A DNA stretch of 23,072 nucleotides from JBOGDS01 sp050743075 (GTDB taxonomy: Bacteria > Actinomycetota > Actinomycetes > Jiangellales > Jiangellaceae): assembly GCA_050743075.1 (NCBI GenBank), contig JBOGDS010000063.1, forward strand, positions 1 through 23,072, in the 5' to 3' direction. The notes under the pieces are model-generated. The model did no database searches. It had not been told where the DNA came from and worked only from the letters and a program-made list of their open reading frames with translations. This document shows positions 14,958-22,200 of this stretch, piece by piece (the stretch's first letter is position 1; each line of letters opens with the position of its first letter). Made by a program: the position numbers and the translations under genes.

Positions 14958-15510
14958 CCTGATCGTCACCCAGAACATCACGGTGGACGGCGTCATCGAC
15001 GGCAGTGGTGGCTGGTTCTTCCCCGCCGAGGGCGAGGAGCAGTCCGACCAAGACGAGATGTTGGAGATTCTCACCCGTCAGCGTCAGGCAGCCGATGCCT
15101 TCCTCGTGGGCCGCGTGACGTTCGAAGAGATGCGCGGTTACTGGCCCACGCTCACCGACGACACGACAGGCATCACCGCCTACCTCGACGACCTCCAGAA
15201 ATACGTTGTCTCCAGCACCCTCGAAGATCCGAAATGGGCGAACACCACGGTGCTGCGAGGCACCCTGGAGGAGGACATTCGCCGCCTGAAGGCGAATCCC
15301 GGCAACGACATCGTGACGACCGGTAGCATCACGCTGGTTCACGCGCTGATCCCCGCCGGCCTGGTTGACGAGTACCGGCTCTTCGTCTATCCGACGGTCC
15401 TGGGTCGGGGTCGCAGGCTGTTCACCAATGCTCACATTCCCCAGCTACGTCTCGAAGAGGTGAGATCGGTCGGCAGAGACGTCAGCCTGCTGCGCTACCG
15501 GACGGCGTGA
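14950..15510 (+). CDS. Dihydrofolate reductase family protein (RibD C-terminal-like)
   Basis: A 186-residue putative NADPH-dependent reductase. The family features are the start MRDLIVTQNITVDGVIDG, the middle AFLVGRVTFEEMRGYWP and VVSSTLEDPKWANTTVL, and the end DEYRLFVYPTVLGRGRRLF. It resembles the actinobacterial YyaP/DHFR-like group rather than a true FolA. AGGAGG lies 9 nt before ATG 14950. It overlaps the upstream VOC gene by 8 nt. Confidence 0.92.
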   Translation: MRDLIVTQNITVDGVIDGSGGWFFPAEGEEQSDQDEMLEILTRQRQAADAFLVGRVTFEEMRGYWPTLTDDTTGITAYLDDLQKYVVSSTLEDPKWANTTVLRGTLEEDIRRLKANPGNDIVTTGSITLVHALIPAGLVDEYRLFVYPTVLGRGRRLFTNAHIPQLRLEEVRSVGRDVSLLRYRTA

Positions 15511-15596
15511 CGCGAGCGCCACATGCGCAGCCTCGTGCTCCCTGCCCTTCCAGCGCTACACGCTGCAGGAGATCGGTGTCGCCCGCTGCGACGCTC

Positions 15597-16043
15597 TCAA
15601 GCAGTCGGCGACGATCCATCGGTGACTCGCTCGAAGGTGAGGTCGAAGTCCTTCCGCCAGGTGCGGCCCTCGTCCTCGGAGGCCTCCCAGCGGCCGGTGA
15701 TCCGATCCGGCTCGACGTCGGCGATGAAGCGCTGGTGGAAGTCGGGATCCTCGCGGCTGAGCGTCCAGTGCTCGCCGTCGAAGGTCATCGCGAAGACGCG
15801 GCAGACGCCGCGGTCGTCGTAGTACAGCGCCGCGTACGCGTCGTTCGCGTCGCTGCGTCCGATGACGATGTCCATCGCGCCGTCCAGGTCCGAGCGCACC
15901 ACGATGAACGCGTCGCCGAGCCACTCGACGGCCGCCGAGCCGGAGACCTCGGTCCCCGCCGGTTCGAGGAACCACGCATCCGACAGCGTCAGCGTCCAGC
16001 GGCCGACGAGTCCGTCGAGGCTCTCCATGGCGGAGTTCCGCAT
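15597..16043 (-). CDS. DUF1579-like / lipocalin-like hypothetical protein
   Basis: A 148-residue soluble protein. MESLDGLVGRWTLTLSDAWF, AAVEWLGDAFIVVRSDLD, YYDDRGVCRVFAMTFDGEHW and ITGRWEASEDEGRTWRKDF form alternating strands of a small beta-barrel, as in DUF1579-like proteins. Start ATG 16043 has GGAGG ~9 nt upstream; ATG 16028 is a second possibility. It is monocistronic, convergent with the DHFR-like gene. Biochemical role is unknown. Confidence 0.8.
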   Translation of the reverse strand: MRNSAMESLDGLVGRWTLTLSDAWFLEPAGTEVSGSAAVEWLGDAFIVVRSDLDGAMDIVIGRSDANDAYAALYYDDRGVCRVFAMTFDGEHWTLSREDPDFHQRFIADVEPDRITGRWEASEDEGRTWRKDFDLTFERVTDGSSPTA

Positions 16044-16244
16044 CCGTCAATACCTCCATCTGGTCGGCCGTCGTGGCCGTGCGCACCTGGCGGCATCGTA
16101 ATGGCGACGACGCACCCGATATCCGTCGGCGACCGGGGCCACATGGGTGATGGGCGTGTCCCGGTCGTGGACTCGCTGGCGACGGGTGGGGTCAGCTGTG
16201 CGCATCCTGCGTGGCGCCGACCGGGCCAGGATCATCCCGCCAAG
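16044..16244. other. Intergenic stretch without recognisable gene
   Basis: Between the DUF1579-like gene and the SnoaL fragment I see no frame with family features, only short GC-rich shadows in both directions. It presumably contains the promoter of the leftward DUF1579-like gene and eroded remains of the SnoaL gene neighbourhood. Confidence 0.3.
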
Positions 16245-16391
16245 TCACTCGGTTCCCCAGAAGGCGTCCTCAGCCTTCTGGTCGGCGGAGAACAGCCAGA
16301 CCTCAGCGATGCGCCCGTTTTCGACCCGCAGAAGGTCCACCCCGTCCATCTCCATGGTCGCGCGGGATGCGGTCGCTCCGTCGAGCTTCAG
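16245..16391 (-). pseudogene. 3' fragment of a SnoaL-like (NTF2-fold) gene
   Basis: The minus strand encodes GVDLLRVENGRIAEVWLFSA followed by DQKAEDAFWGTE and a TGA at 16245, the characteristic last strands of SnoaL-like proteins. Only ~49 of the usual ~130 residues remain. The fragment stops at the AT-rich promoter of the divergent ArsR gene, so the 5' part was probably removed when that regulator region arrived. There is no ribosome binding site or start. Confidence 0.75.
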
Positions 16392-16429
16392 TATAAGATT
16401 GGATGTATATAAGTCACACATGATACGTT
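16391..16429 (+). promoter_or_regulatory. AT-rich promoter of the second ArsR gene, likely leaderless
   Basis: The block 16391-16429 is strikingly AT-rich (GTATAAGATT, GTATATAAG). It ends in TGATACGTT (16421-16429), an extended -10 element (TGn-TAnnnT). Transcription would start about 7 nt later, at the GTG start codon 16436, and no ribosome binding site is present. The same block likely holds the ArsR operator, though I see no clean palindrome. Confidence 0.55.
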
Positions 16430-16435
16430 GGGCCT

Positions 16436-16783
16436 GTGCACGCCTTCGACGTCCTCGGGGACCCGGTCCGCCGGCGGATCCTCGAACTGCTCCTCGACGA
16501 GGAGCAGTCGTCCGGGGAGATCGTGGCGGTCATCCGCACGGAGTTCGGCATCACCCAGCCGGCCGTCTCGCAGCACCTGCGGGTGCTCCGGGAGAACGGC
16601 TTCGCCCGCGTGCGCGCCGAGGGCACCCGCCGCCTGTATGCCGTCGAAGCCCGCCCCCTACAGGACGTCGACCGGTGGCTGCAGCCGTTTCGAGACTTCT
16701 GGACCCAGCGGCTCGACGCGCTGGGCACCGAGCTCGCCAGGGGGCGCCGGCAGCGCCGTACCCGACTCACAACCGAGGAGTAG
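16436..16783 (+). CDS. ArsR-family winged-helix regulator (SRPBCC-linked)
   Basis: A 115-residue regulator. Residues ~2-75 form the winged helix: FDVLGDPVRRRILELLLDEE, FGITQPAVSQHLRVLRENG and VRAEGTRRLYAVEARPL, the pattern of the ArsR subfamily that pairs with SRPBCC/AHSA1 genes. It starts at GTG 16436 with no Shine-Dalgarno site. It is followed 6 nt after its stop by the SRPBCC gene, which is its probable target and partner. As that partner is now frameshifted, the regulator may have lost part of its purpose. Confidence 0.9.
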   Translation: MHAFDVLGDPVRRRILELLLDEEQSSGEIVAVIRTEFGITQPAVSQHLRVLRENGFARVRAEGTRRLYAVEARPLQDVDRWLQPFRDFWTQRLDALGTELARGRRQRRTRLTTEE

Positions 16784-16789
16784 TGACGA

Positions 16790-17433
16790 GTGTTCGACAT
16801 GCTCGAGGAACTCGCCGCCATCCACCGCACCGTGGTCCGCGACGACGGCGGCGGCACTGTCTCGGTCACGCTCAGCCGCACCTATGACGCCGACGCCGAG
16901 GACGTGTGGGACGCGCTGACCAACCCGGAGCGTCTGCCGCGCTGGTTCTACCCGATCAGCGGTGACCTCAAGGTCGGCGGCAGCTTCCAGTTCGAAGGCA
17001 ACGCAGGCGGCGAGATCCGCCAGTGCGACCGCCCGACCCGGCTCCAGGCGACGTTCGGCGGCCCGGACAGCATCCTCGACGTGCGCCTGTCCGGGACCCG
17101 CGACAAGACCACGGTCGAGGGTCCGGGACCCGCGACAAGACCACGGTCGAGCTCGCCCACACGGTGCCGCTGGCGATGGCCGGCAGCGGCGCTGGTGCGC
17201 TGTTCGTCGGACCGGGGTGGGACGGTGCCCTGCTCGGGCTCGGCATCCACCTGCGCGGCATGACTGGCGGCGACCCCCTCGAGGCGGCCAACTCGCCCGA
17301 GGTGGTCGAGTTCAACCGCGGTTCGATCAGCCGATGGACCGAGGCCGTCGAGTCGTCCGGCACTGCCACGGCGGAGGAGATCGCAGGTGGTCGGGAGGCA
17401 GCCGTCGCTCAGTACACGACGCTGCCTTCCTGA
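16790..17433 (+). pseudogene. SRPBCC/AHSA1-domain gene broken by a tandem duplication
   Basis: The first frame gives SRTYDADAEDVWDALTNPER, LPRWFYPISGDLKVGG and FEGNAGGEIRQCDRP, a standard AHSA1/SRPBCC start. At 17089-17151 a 31-nt sequence is repeated with a 32-nt period, pushing the ribosome out of frame. The rest (ELAHTVPLAMAGSGAGALF, GLGIHLRGMTGGDPLEAANS, ending AVAQYTTLPS) lies in another frame up to TGA 17433. Removing one 32-nt period restores an uninterrupted 203-residue protein, so this is a very recent or reversible inactivation. GTG 16790 has GAGGAG ~10 nt upstream and follows the ArsR gene by 6 nt. Confidence 0.88.
17089..17151 (+). repeat. Tandem duplication, two 31-nt copies with 32-nt period
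   Basis: Bases 17089-17119 and 17121-17151 are identical, both containing GGGACCCGCGACAAGACC and separated by one G. The period of 32 is not a multiple of 3, so the duplication shifts the SRPBCC reading frame. The unit translates as SGTRDKTTVE in both frames, showing it is a duplication of coding sequence. Confidence 0.95.
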
Positions 17434-17471
17434 CGCGTTCCCGCGACGGGACGGCAGGGGCCCGGCCCGAG

Positions 17472-17864
17472 TCAGCCGAACGTCATCGCACCGGCGTGGT
17501 CGACCGCAACGAGGTAGACGACGCGGTTCTCTCGGGACGGATACAGCATGCCGAGGTGTTTGTTGGAGAGCCGGTCGATGATGTCCCAGGCGTGCTCGCC
17601 CTCGACGCGTTCGACCACGCGGCCGCGGACGTAGGCCATCTCGTGCGGGTTCGCTCGGTTAGTCATCGAGATGGCGACACGCGGGTCCCGGTCCACGTTC
17701 CGTGCCTTGCGTGAACCAGGTGAGGTGAGGAAGGCAATGTGCTCGCCCTCGACGCCCACCCACAGCGGAACGCTGTACGGCGCCCGGTCGGGGAGCAAGG
17801 TGGCCAGGTGCGCCGTGCTCGGCGCGTCGAGCAGGCGGTGCAGCTCGGCGGGCTGGATGGTCAT
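17472..17864 (-). CDS. PPOX-class (F420- or FMN-dependent) oxidoreductase
   Basis: A 130-residue split-barrel flavoprotein of the pyridoxamine-phosphate-oxidase-like family. It shows STAHLATLLPDRAPYSVPLW, FLTSPGSRKARNVDRDPRVA and MAYVRGRVVERVEGEHAWD, the patterns of actinobacterial TIGR03618-type F420-dependent reductases. AAGGAGG lies 6 nt before ATG 17864. It is convergent with the broken SRPBCC gene and monocistronic. Cofactor (F420 or FMN) and substrate cannot be decided from sequence. Confidence 0.9.
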   Translation of the reverse strand: MTIQPAELHRLLDAPSTAHLATLLPDRAPYSVPLWVGVEGEHIAFLTSPGSRKARNVDRDPRVAISMTNRANPHEMAYVRGRVVERVEGEHAWDIIDRLSNKHLGMLYPSRENRVVYLVAVDHAGAMTFG

Positions 17865-18067
17865 GCGTCCTCCTTGATCACGGCAAACCTGAGATGACTG
17901 GAGTTCGCTCGACGACGCGGGTCCGATGGAGCCGGACCGGTCCACCGCCGCGTGGTCGGTGGGGTGTGGCACCAGCGACGCTCCGGTCGCAAGCTCGCCA
18001 TCACATCGAACCGCTGCGCGAGCGCGGTCATGCGGGCCAAGCCATCCGCCAACTCGCCACGTCACGG

Positions 18068-18247
18068 TCACAGGCATCCCGGCCGGAAGTACGGGAGGAT
18101 TAGCGCGCACGAGCCGCCGCAGACAAGCGCGTCGCGGGCGACCGCCAGCCGTTGCTCCTCCCGCACTTCTGGTGACCATGGAAATCTCCACTCGTCGAGC
18201 GCGTCGGCATCCGTCGTGGCCACGATCGCGACGTCGGGCGAGGAGCC
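18068..18247 (-). other. Possible remnant coding frame in the 17865-18433 gap
   Basis: The ~570-nt gap between the PPOX gene and the NYN gene holds no complete gene. One minus-strand frame of 60 codons looks protein-like: SSPDVAIVATTDADALDEWR, FPWSPEVREEQRLAVA and RDALVCGGSCALILPYF, ending in TGA at 18068. It has no start codon or ribosome binding site where it begins and I do not recognise the family. It may be another decayed gene, or chance. Confidence 0.3.
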
Positions 18248-18433
18248 GACCCCGGGAGGACGTCGGCGAACGCTGTCGCCAGTGGACCGCTACCCAAGGT
18301 CGCTGGACAGTGGTCGGCCCTCACAGTCGTTCCTCTTAGCTGAAGGCGAGGGGTGTGACAGTGGTTCCACTGCTCCCACCGTCCTGGACCTCGGTCCAGC
18401 ACTGGCGGGGATCATCTCTTTCGGGAGGCAGTG

Positions 18434-19074
18434 GTGACCGCACCAACGCGGGTGGTGGTCCTCCTGGACCACCAGAACCTGTACATCGGTGCCCGGGAGT
18501 GCTTTCACAGCCGATGGTCACCGCACTTCGAGGGCCAGATCGACCCACTGACGCTCGCCGAGTACATCGCCGCGGACAGCCCGTTCGACCGCGGACTGGC
18601 GCAGGTTCGCGTCCATCGTGGCCTGCCGGACGGCACCAAGGACCCAAGGGGTACAGCGCCGGGCGTCGGGCAGATCGCGGCGTGGCAGGCACTTGACCCG
18701 CGGGTGCTCGTGTTCCCGCGCCCATTCTCGTACCGCATGGCTGGCCGGACTCGCACAAGCCGGGGGAGAAGGCGCGCGAGAAAGGCATCGACGTGTCCCT
18801 GGCGATCGGCTTTGCCGTGCTCGCGGTCACGAGGCAGTGCGACGTAGGCGTGCTGATGTCGACGGATACTGACCCCAAGCCCGCCCTCGAGGCGATCCCC
18901 GTGCTCGTCGGCGGCCGCGCATTCCCGCGGGCAGAGGTGGCCGCGTGGTCGGATGAAGGGCAGCAGCCCCGGATCTCTCTCGGCGGCAACAAGCCGTACT
19001 CCCACTGGCTGGACAAGACGACCCACGCCGTCGTGTGCGACCACACGGACTACTGGGACTCGGCCTTGTCCTGA
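18434..19074 (+). pseudogene. NYN-domain (PIN-like RNase) gene with 1-nt frameshift
   Basis: The first frame starts VVVLLDHQNLYIGARECF (Asp ~12, typical of the NYN nuclease active site). At ~18733 one C appears missing: TAC-CGC-ATG should be TAC-CCG-CAT-GGC-TGG. The second frame then reads HGWPDSHKPGEKAREKG, IDVSLAIGFAVLAVTRQ and VGVLMSTDTDPKPALEAI. With one C restored the protein is 213 residues. The usual LAID Asp is LAIG here, so a catalytic acid may also be lost. GGGAGG lies 5 nt before GTG 18434. NYN proteins are putative RNases. A sequencing error could explain the shift, but not the Asp-to-Gly change. Confidence 0.82.
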
Positions 19075-19089
19075 CGCCGGGCTGCGCGA

Positions 19090-19126
19090 AGCCCCGCTCA
19101 CCGACCGTCCGGACGGCTGCGGGGCT
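19090..19126 (+). terminator. Hairpin terminator after the NYN gene
   Basis: AGCCCCGC (19090-19097) pairs perfectly with GCGGGGCT (19119-19126). Inside lies CCGTCCGGACGG (19105-19116), itself a perfect palindrome. The element begins 15 nt after the NYN stop codon and separates it from lhr. No T-run follows, as is common in actinobacteria. Confidence 0.6.
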
Positions 19127-19204
19127 CATCTCCTCGGGCTACTGCCCTCGGCAGGCCGATCATAGCGCTGTGCAGCGCGTCGCATTGCGCGACCGAAGGC
19201 GCGA

Positions 19205-19227
19205 TTGTCGGACCGTCGGGTGAGGAT
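19205..19227 (+). promoter_or_regulatory. Putative RecA-independent DNA-damage (PafBC-type) promoter of lhr
   Basis: TTGTCGGAC (19205-19213) is followed after exactly 8 nt by GAGGAT (19222-19227), compared with the RecA-NDp consensus TTGTCRGTG-N8-TAnnnT. Seven of nine upstream bases match; the -10 lacks the first T. Transcription would begin about at GTG 19234, giving a leaderless mRNA. GAGGA could instead act as a ribosome binding site for an upstream transcript; a nearby GCGCTG-TG-CAGCGC palindrome (19165-19178) may be another control site. Confidence 0.45.
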
Positions 19228-19233
19228 GGGGGC

Positions 19234-22200
19234 GTGGCTGACGTCCTCGAGCTGTTCGGGCCCGCGACCAGGGAGTGGTTCGCGGGCGCGTTCGCCGCGC
19301 CCACTGCCGCTCAGGAGGGCGCCTGGCGGGCCGTCGCCGGGGGCCGCAACGCGCTGGTCGTGGCGCCGACCGGGTCGGGTAAGACGCTGGCGGCGTTCCT
19401 CTGGGCGCTGGACCGGCTCGCGTCGCAGCCAACGCCCGAGGACCCCAAACAGCGCTGCCGCGTCCTCTACATCTCCCCGCTCAAGGCGCTGGCCGTCGAC
19501 GTCGAGCGCAACCTGCGCTCCCCGCTCGCCGGCATCCGCCAGGCCGCCCAACGCCTCGGACTCCCCGAGCCCGACGTCACCGTCGGCATCCGCTCCGGCG
19601 ACACCCCCGTCGACGAGCGGCGCAGGTTCCAACGGACACCGCCCGACGTGCTCATCACCACGCCCGAGTCGCTGTTCCTCATCCTCACGTCCCAAGCACG
19701 CGAGGCTTTGAGGGGCGTCGAGACCGTCGTCGTCGACGAGGTCCACGCCGTCGCCGGCACCAAGCGCGGCGCCCACCTCGCGCTCTCGCTCGAACGGCTA
19801 GACGCGCTGCTGCCGAAGCCGGCCCAGCGGGTCAGCCTGTCCGCGACTGTCAGGCCCGTCGACGAGGTCGCCCGCTTCCTCGGCGGGTCGCACCCGGTTC
19901 AGGTCGTCGACCCCGGCAGCACCAAGGCGTGGGACCTGCGCGTCGTCGTGCCCGTCGCCGACCTCGGCGAGCTGGGCGGCCACGACACCGGCCCCGACTC
20001 CAGCCCGGAGCGGCGCTCGTCCATCTGGCCGCACGTCGAAGAGCGCGTCCTCGACCTGGTCGAAGAGCACCGTTCCACCATCGTCTTCGCCAACTCCCGC
20101 CGCCTGGCCGAGCGGCTCACCGCCAGGCTCAACGAGATCTCCACCGAACGCGCCAGCGGGGAGACACTGCCCAGCCCCGGCGAGCTGCGGCCGTCGGAGG
20201 TCATGGCGCAAGCCGGCTCCACCCGCGGCATCGACGCCATGGTCGCCCGCGCGCACCACGGGAGCGTCAGCAAAGAGCAGCGCGCCGGCATCGAGGACGA
20301 CCTCAAGACCGGCCGGCTGCCCGCAGTCGTCGCCACCAGCAGCCTCGAGCTCGGCATAGACATGGGCGCCGTCGACCTCGTCGTCCAGGTCGAGTCGCCG
20401 CCGTCGGTGGCCAGCGGGCTCCAGCGGGTCGGGCGGGCAGGCCACCAGGTCGGCGCCGTCTCCCGCGGGGTTCTGTTCCCCAAGTACCGCGGCGATCTCG
20501 TCCAGACCGCCGTCGTCGTCGAACGCATGCGGAACGGCCAGATCGAGGAGCTGCACGCGCCGCGCAATCCGCTGGATGTTCTCGCCCAGCAGGTCATCTC
20601 CGCGGTCGCGATGGACGACTGGCACGTCGACGAGCTGCTGGCCCTGGTCCGCCGCGCGCACCCGTTCGCGACGCTGCCAAGGAGCGCGTACGACGCCGTC
20701 CTGGACATGCTGTCCGGCCGCTACCCGTCCGACGAGTTCGCCGAGCTGCGCCCGCGCATCGTCTGGGACCGCACCACCGGCACCCTCACCGGCCGCCCCG
20801 GCGCCCAGCGGCTCGCGGTCACCAGCGGCGGCACCATCCCCGACCGCGGCCTGTTCGGCGTGTTCCTCGCCGGCTCCGAGCGCGGCGCCAGAGTCGGCGA
20901 GCTCGACGAGGAGATGGTGTACGAGTCCCGCGTCGGCGACGTGTTCGCGCTCGGCGCCACCAGCTGGCGGATCGAGGACATCACCCACGATCGGGTCGTC
21001 GTCTCCCCCGCCCCTGGCCAGCCTGGCCGGCTGCCGTTCTGGAAGGGCGACGCCCTCGGCCGGCCGGCCGAGCTCGGCAGGGCCGTCGGGGCGTTCGTCC
21101 GCGAGGTCTCTGCGCTGCCCGACGACGCCGCCCGGGCGCGCGTGACCGACGTCGGGCTCGACGAGTGGGCCACCAGCAACCTGCTCAGCTACCTGCGCGA
21201 GCAGCGCGAGGCCACCGGCCACCTCCCCGACGACCGCACCCTGTTGGTCGAGCGGTTCCGCGACGAACTCGGCGACTGGCGGCTGATCGTCCACTCCCCC
21301 TTCGGAGCGCAGGTGCACGCCCCGTGGGCGCTCGCCATCGGGGCCCGGCTGCGGGAGCGCTACGGCGTCGATGTCCAGGCCGCGCATGCCGACGACGGCA
21401 TCGTGCTGCGTATCCCCGACGTCGAGGCCGACTCGGCCGCACCGACGGCCGAGCTCGTCGTGCTCGACCCGGACGACGTCGACGACATCGTCACGGCCGA
21501 GGTCGGCGGCTCGGCGCTGTTCGCGTCGCGGTTCCGCGAGTGCGCCGCCCGGGCGTTGCTGCTCCCGCGCCGCGACCCGCAGCGCCGCACGCCGCTGTGG
21601 CAGCAGCGGCAGCGCTCGGCCCAGCTGCTCGAGGTCGCGTCGAAGTACGGCTCGTTCCCGATCGTGCTGGAGGCACTGCGCGAGTGTGTCCAGGACGTGT
21701 TCGACCTGGCCGGCCTGCAGGAGCTGATGCGGGCGATCGCGGACCGCCGCGTGCGGGTGGTCGAGGTCGAGACGCCGCAGCCATCGCCGTTCGCCCGATC
21801 GCTGCTGTTCGGCTACGTCGCCTCGTTCCTCTACGAGGGCGACTCGCCGCTGGCCGAGCGGCGTGCCCAGGCCCTGTCGCTGGACCCGACGCTGCTGGCC
21901 GAGCTGCTCGGCCGCACCGAGCTGCGCGAGCTGCTCGACGCGTCGGTCATCGTGCGCACAGAGGCCGAGCTGCAGCGGCTCGCGCCGGACCGGCAGGCCC
22001 GCGACGTGGAGGGCGTGGCCGACCTGCTCCGGGTGCTGGGTCCGCTCTCCACCGCCGCCGTGACGTCGCGGTGTGTTGACGCGGAGGAGGCGCAGCGGCA
22101 CCTGGCCGCGCTGGAGGACGCTCGCCGTGCGATCCGGCTCCGGGTGGCCGGTGAGGAGTGCTGGGCCGCCATCGAGGACGCCGGACGGCTGCGCGACGCG

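Noticed and set aside
14559..15510. VOC plus DHFR-like pair as an antibiotic (bleomycin/trimethoprim) resistance cassette
   Set aside because: Both families are broad and common in actinobacteria; no residues seen support a specific resistance function, and there are no cassette attachment sites.
17089..17151. The 31-nt repeats as a CRISPR-like array
   Set aside because: Only two copies, separated by one base, and both are within a coding sequence; a tandem duplication explains them fully.
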